DNA of 64,000 bases. Source: Cellulomonas edaphi (GTDB taxonomy: Bacteria; Actinomycetota; Actinomycetes; Actinomycetales; Cellulomonadaceae). The notes under the pieces were generated by a model that made no database searches, was not told the DNA's origin, and was given only the letters and a program-made list of their open reading frames with translations. A program made the translations under genes and the position numbers. The stretch covers positions 302,435 through 366,434 of the forward strand of contig NZ_JAUCGR010000004.1 in NCBI RefSeq assembly GCF_030362815.1, written 5' to 3'. The number at the start of each line of letters is the position of its first letter. The stretch's first letter is position 1. Positions 42,212 through 50,245 of this stretch are shown one piece after another.

Positions 42212-43804
42212 GTGTTCGCCACCCTGTCCGACCGACTGACGTCGACCTTCAAGAACCTGCGCACCAAGGGGCGGCTGTCCGAGGCGGACATCGACGCCAC
42301 CGTGCGCGAGATCCGCCGCGCCCTGCTGGACGCGGACGTCGCCGTCCCCGTGGTCCGCTCGTTCACGGGGGCCGTGCGCGAGCGCGCGCTGTCGGCCGAG
42401 GTCTCGGCCGCGCTGAACCCGGCGCAGCAGATCGTCAAGATCGTCAACGAGGAGCTCGTCGCGATCCTCGGCGGCGACACGCGCACGCTGAACATGGCGA
42501 AGAACCCGCCGACGGTCATCCTCCTGGCGGGTCTCCAGGGTGCCGGCAAGACGACCCTCGCGGGCAAGCTCGCGCTGCACCTGAAGTCGCAGGGGCACAC
42601 GCCGCTGCTCGTGGCCGCCGACCTGCAGCGTCCCAACGCGGTGACCCAGCTCCAGGTGGTCGGCGAGCGTGCCGGCGTGCCCGTGTTCGCGCCGCACCCC
42701 GGCAACCAGGGCTCCGACGACGTGCTGCCGTTCGGCGCGGACCCGGTGGGCGTGGCGCGCGCCGGCCTTGAGACCGCACACCAGCGCCAGCACGACGTCC
42801 TCATCGTCGACACCGCGGGACGCCTGGGCGTCGACGCCGACCTCATGCAGCAGGCGTCGGACATCCGCGACGCGGTGAGCCCCGACGAGATCCTGTTCGT
42901 CATCGACGCGATGATCGGCCAGGACGCCGTGACGACCGCGCAGGCCTTCGCCGACGGCGTGGGCTTCACGGGTGTCGTGCTGTCCAAGCTGGACGGCGAC
43001 GCCCGCGGTGGCGCGGCCCTCTCGGTCGCCTCGGTGACCGGCCGGCCGATCATGTACGCGAGCACCGGTGAGAAGCTCACCGACTTCGAGGTGTTCCACC
43101 CGGACCGCATGGCGTCGCGCATCCTCGACATGGGCGACGTGCTCACCCTCATCGAGCAGGCCGAGAAGAACTTCGACGCCGAGCAGACCGAGAAGATGGC
43201 GGGCAAGCTCGCCGCGGGCGAGGACTTCACGCTCGAGGACTTCCTCGAGCAGATGAACCAGCTCAAGAAGATGGGCTCGATGAAGAAGATGTTCGGGATG
43301 CTCCCGGGCATGGGTCAGATGCGCGAGGCGCTGGACAACTTCGACGAGCGTGACGTCGACAGGATCGAGGCGATCATCCGCTCGATGACGCCCGCCGAGC
43401 GCCGGAACCCCAAGATCATCAACGGCTCGCGTCGCTCGCGCATCGCGGCCGGCTCGGGCACCACCCCCACGGACATCAACCAGCTGCTGCAGCGCTTCGA
43501 GGGCGCGCAGAAGATGATGAAGCAGATGGCCAAGGGCGGAGGCATGCCGGGCATGCCTCCGGGCATGGGCAACCTGCCGGGCATGGGCGGGAAGAAGTCG
43601 CGGGGCAAGCAGGCGCCCGCACGCAAGATCAAGGGCAAGTCGGGCAACCCGGCGCTGCGGGCTCAGCAGGAGCGCGGCATCGCGACCAAGCCCGCGGCGC
43701 CCGCCGGCTCGGCCTTCGGGCTGGGCGCCGCCGCGCCGAAGGACGTCGACCCCTCGACGCTCGAGCTCCCGGCGGGGCTCGACAAGTTCCTCGGGGGTCG
43801 CTGA
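42212..43804 (+). CDS. ffh: Signal recognition particle protein Ffh (SRP54)
   Basis: Ffh binds signal peptides at the ribosome with SRP RNA and docks on FtsY. The 530-residue protein has the N domain (1-90), the GTPase G domain with GLQGAGKTTLAGKLA (about 108), ADLQRPNAVTQL, DTAGRLGVDADLM and SKLDGDARGG, and the Met-rich M domain (about 300-440) with FLEQMNQLKKMGSMKKMFGMLPGMGQM. SRP RNA-binding RRSRIAAGSG is present at about 410. A Gly/Met/Pro-rich tail and a C-terminal extension of about 60 residues (to LDKFLGGR) add to the usual length. The GTG start has GAGGA about 8 bases upstream. SRP RNA was not found in the window. Confidence 0.97.
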   Translation: MFATLSDRLTSTFKNLRTKGRLSEADIDATVREIRRALLDADVAVPVVRSFTGAVRERALSAEVSAALNPAQQIVKIVNEELVAILGGDTRTLNMAKNPPTVILLAGLQGAGKTTLAGKLALHLKSQGHTPLLVAADLQRPNAVTQLQVVGERAGVPVFAPHPGNQGSDDVLPFGADPVGVARAGLETAHQRQHDVLIVDTAGRLGVDADLMQQASDIRDAVSPDEILFVIDAMIGQDAVTTAQAFADGVGFTGVVLSKLDGDARGGAALSVASVTGRPIMYASTGEKLTDFEVFHPDRMASRILDMGDVLTLIEQAEKNFDAEQTEKMAGKLAAGEDFTLEDFLEQMNQLKKMGSMKKMFGMLPGMGQMREALDNFDERDVDRIEAIIRSMTPAERRNPKIINGSRRSRIAAGSGTTPTDINQLLQRFEGAQKMMKQMAKGGGMPGMPPGMGNLPGMGGKKSRGKQAPARKIKGKSGNPALRAQQERGIATKPAAPAGSAFGLGAAAPKDVDPSTLELPAGLDKFLGGR

Positions 43805-43808
43805 TCCG

Positions 43809-44894
43809 ATGACCGCGCTGCACCTGCGCGGCACGGTGGTCCTCGACGACGACCGCGAGGTCGGCGAGGTGTGGGTGGTCGGCGGGCGGCTGACCTTCAC
43901 GCGTCCGTCGCTGCCGACGACGACGCTCGAGGGCGTCGTGCTGCCCGGGCTCGTGGACGTGCACTGCCACGTCGGGCTCGCCGCGGACGGACCCGTCGCG
44001 GACGAGGTCGCGGAGGCTCAGGCCCGGGCGGACCGGGACTCGGGGGTCCTGCTGGTCCGCGACGCCGGGTCGCCGGCGGACACGGCCTGGGTCCATGCGC
44101 GCGAGGACCTGCCCCGGCTGATCCGCAGCGGCCGCCACCTGGCGCTGCCCAAGCGGTACCTGCGCCACTACGGACGCGAGCTGTCCTCTCCGTCGGAGCT
44201 GCCCGCGGCGGTCCGCGAGGAGGCGGCGCGGGGCGACGGGTGGGTCAAGCTCGTCGCGGACTGGATCGACCGGTCGCTCGGCGAGGACGCCGACCTGACG
44301 CCCCTGTGGCCGGCCGAGGTGCTGCGCGAGGCCGTCGACGCGGCGCACGCGGCGGGTGCCCGCGCCACGGCGCACACGTTCGCCGCGGAGTCGCTCGACG
44401 ACCTGCTCGACGCCGGCATCGACTGCCTCGAGCACGCCACCGGTGCCTCGCCGCACCACATCGACAGGATCGCCGCGGCAGGCATCCCCGTGACCGCGAC
44501 CCTCCTGCAGATCGCGCAGTTCCCGACCATCGCCGACCAGGGCGCTCGCTTCCCGCGGTTCGCGGCGCGGATGAGGGCGATGGGGGAGCGGCGCTACGAG
44601 CACGTCCGGGACCTCCACGACGCCGGCGTGCCGGTGCTCGTCGGCACCGACGCGGGCGGCACGCTCCGGCACGGCCTGATCGCCGCCGAGGCGCTCGAGA
44701 TGACCCGCGCGGGCATCCCGGCCCGCGAGGTCGTCGCCGCGGCCAGCTGGCGCACGCGGCGGTGGCTGGGCGTGCCGTCCATCGAGGAGGGCGCGAGCGC
44801 GGACGTCGTGGTCTACGCCGACGACCCGCGGGTCGAGATCCAGGCGCTGGCAGCGCCGAGGTCCGTGATCCTGCGAGGCGTCGCCCGGCCCTGA
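43809..44894 (+). CDS. Metal-dependent amidohydrolase family protein
   Basis: A 361-residue amidohydrolase-superfamily enzyme. VDVHCHVG gives the HxH metal pair at about residue 55, a Lys in GWVKLVADW could be a bridging carbamate, AHTFA and CLEHATG supply metal His residues, and VGTDAGG the catalytic Asp. An N-terminal beta sandwich (VVLDDDREVGEVWVVGGRLTF) and the C-terminal GASADVVVYADDP strand complete the composite domain. It resembles imidazolonepropionase or prolidase-like members, but substrate is not clear. It starts 4 bases after ffh, so it is cotranscribed with it, an arrangement that recurs in related actinobacteria but without known functional link. Confidence 0.88.
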   Translation: MTALHLRGTVVLDDDREVGEVWVVGGRLTFTRPSLPTTTLEGVVLPGLVDVHCHVGLAADGPVADEVAEAQARADRDSGVLLVRDAGSPADTAWVHAREDLPRLIRSGRHLALPKRYLRHYGRELSSPSELPAAVREEAARGDGWVKLVADWIDRSLGEDADLTPLWPAEVLREAVDAAHAAGARATAHTFAAESLDDLLDAGIDCLEHATGASPHHIDRIAAAGIPVTATLLQIAQFPTIADQGARFPRFAARMRAMGERRYEHVRDLHDAGVPVLVGTDAGGTLRHGLIAAEALEMTRAGIPAREVVAAASWRTRRWLGVPSIEEGASADVVVYADDPRVEIQALAAPRSVILRGVARP

Positions 44895-44938
44895 GCGCTG
44901 AGCGGCCCACGGGCCCCGTCGTGGCGCGGGTCACGGTG

Positions 44939-44968
44939 TTGGGGGGCGCCCGACTCGTCTGGCACAAT
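44939..44968 (+). promoter_or_regulatory. Probable promoter of the rpsP operon
   Basis: TTGGGG (44939-44944) and CACAAT (44963-44968) are separated by 18 bases. Transcription would begin near 44975, leaving a leader of about 120 bases before rpsP. A related GGCAGAAT -10 stands before rplS. Confidence 0.45.
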
Positions 44969-45096
44969 GGTCGGCTGTACCCGATGGAGGCAGCCCCTCT
45001 ACCTGCCCTCGTCGCGTCCTTCGTGCCACCGGCTGGCCCAACCCCACGGGCCGTGCGGCAGCGCAACCACAGCAGACCTCAGGAGAAGACCACACC

Positions 45097-45528
45097 GTGG
45101 CCACCAAGATTCGTCTCAAGCGCCTGGGCAAGATCCGCGCGCCGTACTACCGCATCGTCGTCGCCGACTCGCGCACCAAGCGCGACGGTCGCGTGATCGA
45201 GGAGATCGGCAAGTACCACCCCACCGAGGAGCCCTCGTTCATCGAGGTCGACTCCGAGCGTGCGCAGTACTGGCTCGGCGTCGGCGCGCAGCCGACCGAG
45301 CAGGTCGCCGTCCTTCTCAAGATCACCGGTGACTGGCAGAAGTTCAAGAACCTGCCCGGCCAGGAGGGCACCCTCCGCACCAAGGCCGACAAGGCCGACC
45401 CGAAGGCCGCCATCGAGGCCGCCGCCGCCGACGCCGAGAAGGTCAAGGCGAAGGCGTCGGAGAAGAAGGCCGAGGCCCCCGCGGCCGAGGCCCCGGCCGC
45501 CGAGGCCACCGAGGACGAGCAGGCCTGA
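45097..45528 (+). CDS. rpsP: 30S ribosomal protein S16
   Basis: S16 is a primary-binding small-subunit protein. The first 85 residues are the conserved fold, beginning [25 protein letters not shown] and including [16 protein letters not shown]. The 143-residue length includes a C-terminal tail of about 55 residues rich in Ala, Glu and Lys. Such acidic or charged tails are common in actinobacterial S16 and S2. GTG 45097 follows AGGAGAAG about 8 bases upstream. The stop overlaps the khpA start (TGATG). It opens the rpsP-khpA-rimM-trmD-rplS group for ribosome assembly and tRNA modification. Confidence 0.96.
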   Translation: MATKIRLKRLGKIRAPYYRIVVADSRTKRDGRVIEEIGKYHPTEEPSFIEVDSERAQYWLGVGAQPTEQVAVLLKITGDWQKFKNLPGQEGTLRTKADKADPKAAIEAAAADAEKVKAKASEKKAEAPAAEAPAAEATEDEQA

Positions 45529-45767
45529 TGCTCGCCGAGGCGCTCGAGCACCTGGTGCGCGGCATCGTCGACCACCCTGACGACGTCCGCGTGAGCTCCT
45601 CGTCGCTGCGACGCGGCGAGCTGCTGGAGGTCCGGGTCCACCCGGACGACCTCGGTCGCGTCATCGGGCGCGCCGGCCGGACCGCCAAGGCGCTGCGCAC
45701 GGTGGTGGGGGCGCTGTCCTCCGACGGCTCCGTGCGCGTCGACGTGGTCGACGTCGACCGGCGCTGA
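45528..45767 (+). CDS. khpA: KH-domain RNA-binding protein KhpA
   Basis: A 79-residue protein made of one type II KH domain. The GxxG RNA-binding loop is in VIGRAGRTAKALRTVV. KhpA pairs with KhpB (Jag) in Gram-positive bacteria, where the two bind RNA and influence cell elongation and division; KhpB is normally near yidC at the origin and is not in the window. The ATG overlaps the rpsP stop by one base, so translation is coupled. A strong hairpin lies after its stop, before rimM. Confidence 0.94.
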   Translation: MLAEALEHLVRGIVDHPDDVRVSSSSLRRGELLEVRVHPDDLGRVIGRAGRTAKALRTVVGALSSDGSVRVDVVDVDRR

Positions 45768-45808
45768 GCCGGGCGCGTCCAGCCTCGGCAACGCATCGCA
45801 CAGCTCCA

Positions 45809-45846
45809 CGAAGGCCCGGTCCCCTACCCTGGGGGCCGGGCCTTCG
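45809..45846 (+). terminator. Hairpin between khpA and rimM
   Basis: CGAAGGCCCGG at 45809-45819 pairs perfectly with CCGGGCCTTCG at 45836-45846, with an inner CCCC/GGGG stem. There is no T-tract, and rimM starts 19 bases later. It may act as a partial terminator, or as a structure that adjusts rimM expression relative to rpsP. Confidence 0.5.
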
Positions 45847-45865
45847 CCCACGTCACGGAGGAAAC

Positions 45866-46426
45866 ATGGAACTCGTCGTCGCGGTCGTCGGCCGTGCCCA
45901 CGGGCTGCGCGGTGAGGTCGGGCTCGACCTGCGCACCGACGCGCCCGACGAGCGTCTCGCCGTCGGCTCGGTGCTGACCACGCAGCCCGCGTCGGCCGGC
46001 CCGCTCACGATCGTCGGCACGCGGATCCAGCAGGGTCGCTGGTACGTGCAGTTCGCGGAGGTGCAGGACCGCACCGCGGCCGAGGCGCTGCGGGGCACCA
46101 CCATCGTCACGGACTCGGAGGAGTCCGACGACTCCGACGACGAGGACGCCTGGTACCCGCACGAGCTCGCGGGCCTACGGGCCGAGCACGTCGACGGGCG
46201 CGTCCTGGGCGAGATCGTGGGCCTCGAGCACCTGCCGGCCCACGACGTGCTGGTGCTGCGCGAGACCGACGGCGCACGCACGCTGGTCCCGTTCGTCCGC
46301 GCGATCGTCCCGGTCGTGGACGTCGCCGGTGGCCGCGTGGTGCTCGACCCCCCGGGCGGCCTGCTCGCCTCGGACGTCGCCAACCTCGTCGTCTCGGACG
46401 AGACGCGCGGCCCGGCCGAGGACTGA
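45866..46426 (+). CDS. rimM: Ribosome maturation factor RimM
   Basis: RimM helps 30S head assembly by binding S19. The 186-residue protein has the N-terminal beta barrel ([28 protein letters not shown]) and the C-terminal PRC barrel ([37 protein letters not shown], with [11 protein letters not shown]). An acidic insertion, [12 protein letters not shown], separates the two domains. GGAGG precedes the ATG by 5 bases. trmD begins 2 bases after its stop, so rimM-trmD are likely cotranslated as in most bacteria. Confidence 0.95.
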   Translation: MELVVAVVGRAHGLRGEVGLDLRTDAPDERLAVGSVLTTQPASAGPLTIVGTRIQQGRWYVQFAEVQDRTAAEALRGTTIVTDSEESDDSDDEDAWYPHELAGLRAEHVDGRVLGEIVGLEHLPAHDVLVLRETDGARTLVPFVRAIVPVVDVAGGRVVLDPPGGLLASDVANLVVSDETRGPAED

Positions 46427-46427
46427 C

Positions 46428-47204
46428 GTGCGCATCGACGTCGTCTCGATCTTCCCGGACTACCTCGCACCGCTCGGGCTGTCGCTCGTCGGCAAGGCGC
46501 GCGAGTCGGGCCTGCTGGACCTGCGCGTGCACGACCTGCGCGACTGGACCACGGACCGGCACCGCACGGTGGACGACACCCCGTTCGGCGGCGGTGCGGG
46601 CATGGTCATGCGGCCGGACGTGTGGGGGCGCGCGCTCGACGACGTGCTCGACGACGGCGCGCACCTGCTGATCCCGACGCCCTCCGGCGAGCCGCTCACG
46701 CAGCGCACCGCAGAGGCGCTGGCCACCGAGCAGCACCTGGTCATCGCGTGCGGCCGCTACGAGGGGATCGACGCACGGGTCGCGGAGCACTACCGCGCGC
46801 GCCCGGGCGTCCGCGTCAGCGAGTTCTCCATCGGCGACTACGTGCTCAACGGGGGAGAGGTGGCCGCGCTCGTCGTCGTCGAGGCGGTGGGCCGGCTGCT
46901 GCCTGGTGTGGTGGGCAACCCGCACTCGCTCGTCGAGGAGTCGCACGGCGCGGCCGGGCTGCTCGAGTACCCGGTGTACACCAAGCCGCCCGCGTGGGCG
47001 GACCTCGAGATCCCCGACGTCCTGCTGTCGGGCCATCACGCCCGCATCGAGCGGTGGCGGCGGGACCAGGCGCTGGCGCGCACCGCGGCGCGGCGCCCGG
47101 ACATGATCGCCGCGCTGGATCTCGCGGGTCTCGACAAGCACGATCTCGCGACGCTCGCCGAGCTCGGATGGCGGCCCGAGGGCGGGAGCCTGGCGCGGTC
47201 CTGA
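46428..47204 (+). CDS. trmD: tRNA (guanine-N1-)-methyltransferase TrmD
   Basis: TrmD methylates G37 of tRNAs using S-adenosylmethionine, which prevents frameshifting. The 258-residue SPOUT enzyme shows FPDYLAPL at the start, [28 protein letters not shown] and [17 protein letters not shown], which together make the trefoil knot that binds AdoMet. The C-terminal helical domain ([22 protein letters not shown]) reads the tRNA. GTG 46428 starts 2 bases after rimM. The rplS leader follows. Confidence 0.96.
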   Translation: MRIDVVSIFPDYLAPLGLSLVGKARESGLLDLRVHDLRDWTTDRHRTVDDTPFGGGAGMVMRPDVWGRALDDVLDDGAHLLIPTPSGEPLTQRTAEALATEQHLVIACGRYEGIDARVAEHYRARPGVRVSEFSIGDYVLNGGEVAALVVVEAVGRLLPGVVGNPHSLVEESHGAAGLLEYPVYTKPPAWADLEIPDVLLSGHHARIERWRRDQALARTAARRPDMIAALDLAGLDKHDLATLAELGWRPEGGSLARS

Positions 47205-47418
47205 TTTCCGCCGGCGTGGCCCGCTGTGGCAGAATCGCCTGTTGGTGCGCGTACGGCCGCGTCTCTGCCACAGGGGAGACGATCACGGCCACCCGGGACT
47301 CGGTTCACGGACGCACCCGAACCAGACCATGGGGACGTCGGTCCTTGCCCGCCTGCGCGGGTGCCCGGCGGCCCACGATGACGCTCCTGACCTGTGGCAG
47401 GGCGGGGAAGTGAACACC
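47205..47418 (+). promoter_or_regulatory. rplS promoter and structured leader
   Basis: A probable promoter is TTCCGC (47206) with an 18-base gap to CAGAAT (47230-47235). The leader that follows carries CTGCCACAGG (47265-47274), complementary to CCTGTGGCAG (47391-47400), which ends just before the GGGGAAG Shine-Dalgarno (47404-47410). CTGTGGCAGA at 47224-47233 is also complementary to 47264-47273, so a read-through transcript could choose between two hairpins. Control of L19 synthesis by this pairing is an inference. Confidence 0.45.
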
Positions 47419-47784
47419 ATGCACACGCTCGACCAGGTCGACGCAGCGTCGCTGCGCTCCGACATCCCGGACTTCCGCGCCGGCGACACGCTCAAGGTCA
47501 ACGTCAAGGTCGTCGAGGGCAACCGCTCGCGCATCCAGGCGTTCCAGGGTGTCGTCATCGCCCGCCAGGGCGACGGCGTCCGCGAGACCTTCACGGTCCG
47601 CAAGGTCAGCTTCCAGGTCGGCGTCGAGCGCACGTTCCCCGTGCACTCCCCGAGCCTGGACTCGATCGAGGTCGTGACGCGCGGTGACGTCCGTCGCGCG
47701 AAGCTGTACTACCTGCGCAAGCTCCGCGGCAAGAAGGCCAAGATCAAGGAGAAGCGCGACTCGATCCCGGCCAAGAAGGCCTGA
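47419..47784 (+). CDS. rplS: 50S ribosomal protein L19
   Basis: L19 sits at the 30S-50S interface. The 121-residue protein carries [58 protein letters not shown] and the basic end [23 protein letters not shown]. The ATG at 47419 was preferred over a GTG three codons upstream because GGGGAAG lies 8 bases before it and the [17 protein letters not shown] opening matches actinobacterial L19. It has its own probable promoter and a 180-base leader with long-range pairing. lepB follows with 124 bases between. Confidence 0.95.
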   Translation: MHTLDQVDAASLRSDIPDFRAGDTLKVNVKVVEGNRSRIQAFQGVVIARQGDGVRETFTVRKVSFQVGVERTFPVHSPSLDSIEVVTRGDVRRAKLYYLRKLRGKKAKIKEKRDSIPAKKA

Positions 47785-47908
47785 CGATCACGCAGCGTCC
47801 TCGACGGGCGGTCACCTCCGGGTGGCCGCCCGTCGGCGTACCGGGGAACGTGCGTCTCGGCCCGCGGCGGTGTGCACAGGACCCGTCCGGGCATGCGAGA
47901 GTTGCGTG

Positions 47909-48697
47909 GTGATCGAGCCCGCCGACGACGTCGCGCAGCCCAGCCCCGCCGCCGACGCGCACCCCACCGCCGAGCCCGTCGTCCCGCGGCACGCAGCGGC
48001 CGCCGGACGCCGCGGCAAGCAGCGCAGCGCGTCCGTCTCGTTCCTGCGCGAGACGGTGATCATCCTCGTCAGCGCCCTCGTGCTGTCGCTCATCGTGAAG
48101 ACGTTCCTGGTCCAGGCCTTCTTCATCCCGAGCGCCTCGATGCACGACACCCTGATCGAGAACGACCGGATCCTGGTGAGCAAGCTGAGCCCGGGGCCGT
48201 TCGACCTGCACCGCGGCGACATCGTGGTGTTCAAGGACCCGGGCGGATGGCTCCCGGCGCCGGTGGAGACCGAGCGCGGGCCCATCGGGACCGCGGTGCG
48301 CGACACGCTCACGTACGTCGGCCTCTACCCGGACGACGCCGGGGAGCACCTGGTCAAGCGCCTGATCGGCCTACCGGGCGACCACGTCACGTGCGCGGGC
48401 GCGGGCAAGAAGCTCACGGTCAACGGTGCGCCGCTCGACGAGCCCTACCTCGCGCCCGGCGCGCAGCCGTGCGAGACCGCGTTCGACACCGTGGTGCCGC
48501 CCGAGAGCATGTGGGTCATGGGCGACAACCGGCAGCACTCCGCGGACTCGCGCTTCCACCAGGGCGAGCCGGGCGGTGGGTCGGTGCCGCTGAAGAACGT
48601 GGTCGGCAAGGCCTTCGTCATCGTCTGGCCCGCGGACCACTGGCAGCTGCTGCGCAACCCTGGCGCGACCTTCGCGGACGTGCCGGACCCGTCGTGA
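47909..48697 (+). CDS. lepB: Signal peptidase I
   Basis: LepB cleaves signal peptides of secreted proteins at the outer face of the membrane. The 262-residue protein has a disordered N-terminus (about 1-40), one transmembrane helix ([20 protein letters not shown], about 48-67), and the catalytic domain. The nucleophile Ser77 is in PSASMHDTL and the general-base Lys150 in [11 protein letters not shown]. The late box [13 protein letters not shown] is present. Start may be GTG 47906 or 47909; the second lies 6 bases after GAGAGT, so it could be leaderless. Its stop overlaps the rnhB start (GTGA). Confidence 0.95.
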   Translation: MIEPADDVAQPSPAADAHPTAEPVVPRHAAAAGRRGKQRSASVSFLRETVIILVSALVLSLIVKTFLVQAFFIPSASMHDTLIENDRILVSKLSPGPFDLHRGDIVVFKDPGGWLPAPVETERGPIGTAVRDTLTYVGLYPDDAGEHLVKRLIGLPGDHVTCAGAGKKLTVNGAPLDEPYLAPGAQPCETAFDTVVPPESMWVMGDNRQHSADSRFHQGEPGGGSVPLKNVVGKAFVIVWPADHWQLLRNPGATFADVPDPS

Positions 48698-49434
48698 GCG
48701 TCGGCACCACCCCGGTGGTCGTGGCCAGGCGGCCGACGACGCGTCCCGGGCCGCACCTGCGGCACGAGCGCCTGCTCCTGCGCGACGGCGCGCGGCTGGT
48801 GGCTGGGATGGACGAGGTGGGGCGCGGCGCGCTGGCCGGCCCGGTCAGCGTGGGGGTGGTCGTCATCGACGCGACGACGCGCTCGGCGCCGCGCGGCGTC
48901 GCGGACTCCAAGCTGTTGACGCCCCTGGCCCGCACCGCGCTGCTCCCCGCGCTCGGGCGCTGGGGCGTGGCGCGCGCCGTCGGGCACGCGAGCGCCGCGG
49001 AGATCGACGAGATCGGCATCATCGCGGCGCTGCGCCTGGCCGGCACCCGTGCGCTGTCGGTCGTCGCGGCACTCGTCGGGCCGGTCGACGCCGTGCTGCT
49101 CGACGGCTCGCACGACTGGCTGAGCGCGCCCGCGCAACCGTCCCTGTTCGACGAGCCCGTCGTCGATGGCCCCGCGCGTCCGCGAGTGCACCTGCGGGTC
49201 AAGGCTGATCGGACGTGCGCGAGCGTGGCCGCCGCGAGCGTGCTCGCCAAGTGCGAGCGCGACGCGATGATGGTCACCCTCGCGCCCGAGCACGCGCCCT
49301 ACCGCTGGGACGAGAACAAGGGGTACGCCTCGCCCGACCACCTGGCGGCGCTCGGCGAGCACGGTCCCAGCGTGCTGCACCGCCGCTCGTGGCGGTTGCC
49401 GGGTGTGCCCGACGACGGCGCTGGTGGGGGATGA
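48694..49434 (+). CDS. rnhB: Ribonuclease HII
   Basis: RNase HII removes ribonucleotides from DNA and RNA-DNA hybrids. The 246-residue protein has the active-site block [16 protein letters not shown] (Asp and Glu near residue 40), SKLLTP, the central Asp in [10 protein letters not shown] and the C-terminal [22 protein letters not shown]. An N-terminal stretch of about 35 residues precedes the fold. An insertion ([24 protein letters not shown], about 150-170) is longer than in E. coli. The GTG start overlaps the lepB stop. Confidence 0.95.
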   Translation: MSVGTTPVVVARRPTTRPGPHLRHERLLLRDGARLVAGMDEVGRGALAGPVSVGVVVIDATTRSAPRGVADSKLLTPLARTALLPALGRWGVARAVGHASAAEIDEIGIIAALRLAGTRALSVVAALVGPVDAVLLDGSHDWLSAPAQPSLFDEPVVDGPARPRVHLRVKADRTCASVAAASVLAKCERDAMMVTLAPEHAPYRWDENKGYASPDHLAALGEHGPSVLHRRSWRLPGVPDDGAGGG

Positions 49435-49441
49435 TGAGCGC

Positions 49442-49765
49442 GTGAGTGCCGAGGACCTGGAGAACTACGAGACCGACATGGAGCTCGCGCTGTACCGCGA
49501 GTACCGCGACGTCGTCGGCCTCTTCTCGTACGTGGTGGAGACCGAGCGCCGCTTCTACCTGGCCAACCAGGTGGACCTGCAGGTGCGGTCGGCGGCCGGC
49601 GAGGTGTACTTCGAGCTCACGCTCGGCGACGCCTGGGTCTGGGACGTGTACCGCTCGGCCCGCTTCGTGAAGTCGGTGCGGGTGGTGACGTTCAAGGACG
49701 TCAACGTCGAGGAGCTGGCGAAGGCCGAGCTCGACCTCGGCGGCGGTGCGGCCTTCCCGCGCTGA
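49442..49765 (+). CDS. DUF2469 family protein
   Basis: A 107-residue protein of the actinobacterial DUF2469 family, of unknown function. Nearly the whole length is conserved in style: EDLENYETDMELALYREYRDVVGLFSYVVETERRFYLAN, then YFELTLGDAWVWDVYRSARFVKSVRVVTFKDVNVEEL. It is acidic and soluble, with no signal peptide. GTG 49442 was chosen since it leads directly into the conserved start. It follows rnhB by 7 bases, a neighbour relation seen across actinobacteria, and may be cotranscribed with lepB-rnhB. Confidence 0.88.
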   Translation: MSAEDLENYETDMELALYREYRDVVGLFSYVVETERRFYLANQVDLQVRSAAGEVYFELTLGDAWVWDVYRSARFVKSVRVVTFKDVNVEELAKAELDLGGGAAFPR

Positions 49766-49888
49766 TCTGCTGGGGCCGGGGCCCGGGCTCTCCGTGAGGT
49801 GACCACAGGCCATCTCGTGGGCTGAGTCGTCCACAGCCATGCCGCCGAACCGGCTTCCCAGGCATGCTCGGCCACCAGGGTGGCTGCC

Positions 49889-50245
49889 ATGCGAGCACAG
49901 GACGCCGTGGGGCGGTACGGCGAGGACGTGGCGGCGAGGCACGTCGTCGAGGCGGGCTGGACCGTCCTGGACCGGAACTGGCGGTGCCGGGACGGCGAGC
50001 TGGACCTGGTCGGCCTCGACGGCGACGAGCTCGTCGTGGTCGAGGTCAAGACGCGCCGGTCGGTCGCGTACGGTCCGCCAGCGGAGGCGGTGACCCGGCA
50101 CAAGCTGGCCCGCGTGCGGCGGCTCGCCGCACAGTGGCTCGCGGCCCACGACGTGCGGGTGGCGTCGGTGCGCGTGGACGTCATCGCGGTGCTGCTGCCG
50201 GCGCGGGGCGCTGCCGTGGTCGACCACCTCGTGGGGGTGGTCTGA
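49889..50245 (+). CDS. YraN/UPF0102 family nuclease-fold protein
   Basis: A 118-residue protein with the restriction-endonuclease-like fold of the YraN family. The conserved core is RYGEDVAARHVVEAGW, then CRDGELDLVGLDGDELVVVEVKTRR, where Glu, Asp, Glu and Lys match a PD-(D/E)xK active site. It usually lies next to comM and dprA, as here, and a role in transformation or recombination is suspected but unproven. ATG 49889 is preferred; GTG 49880 in frame is the alternative. Its stop directly abuts the comM start. Confidence 0.88.
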   Translation: MRAQDAVGRYGEDVAARHVVEAGWTVLDRNWRCRDGELDLVGLDGDELVVVEVKTRRSVAYGPPAEAVTRHKLARVRRLAAQWLAAHDVRVASVRVDVIAVLLPARGAAVVDHLVGVV

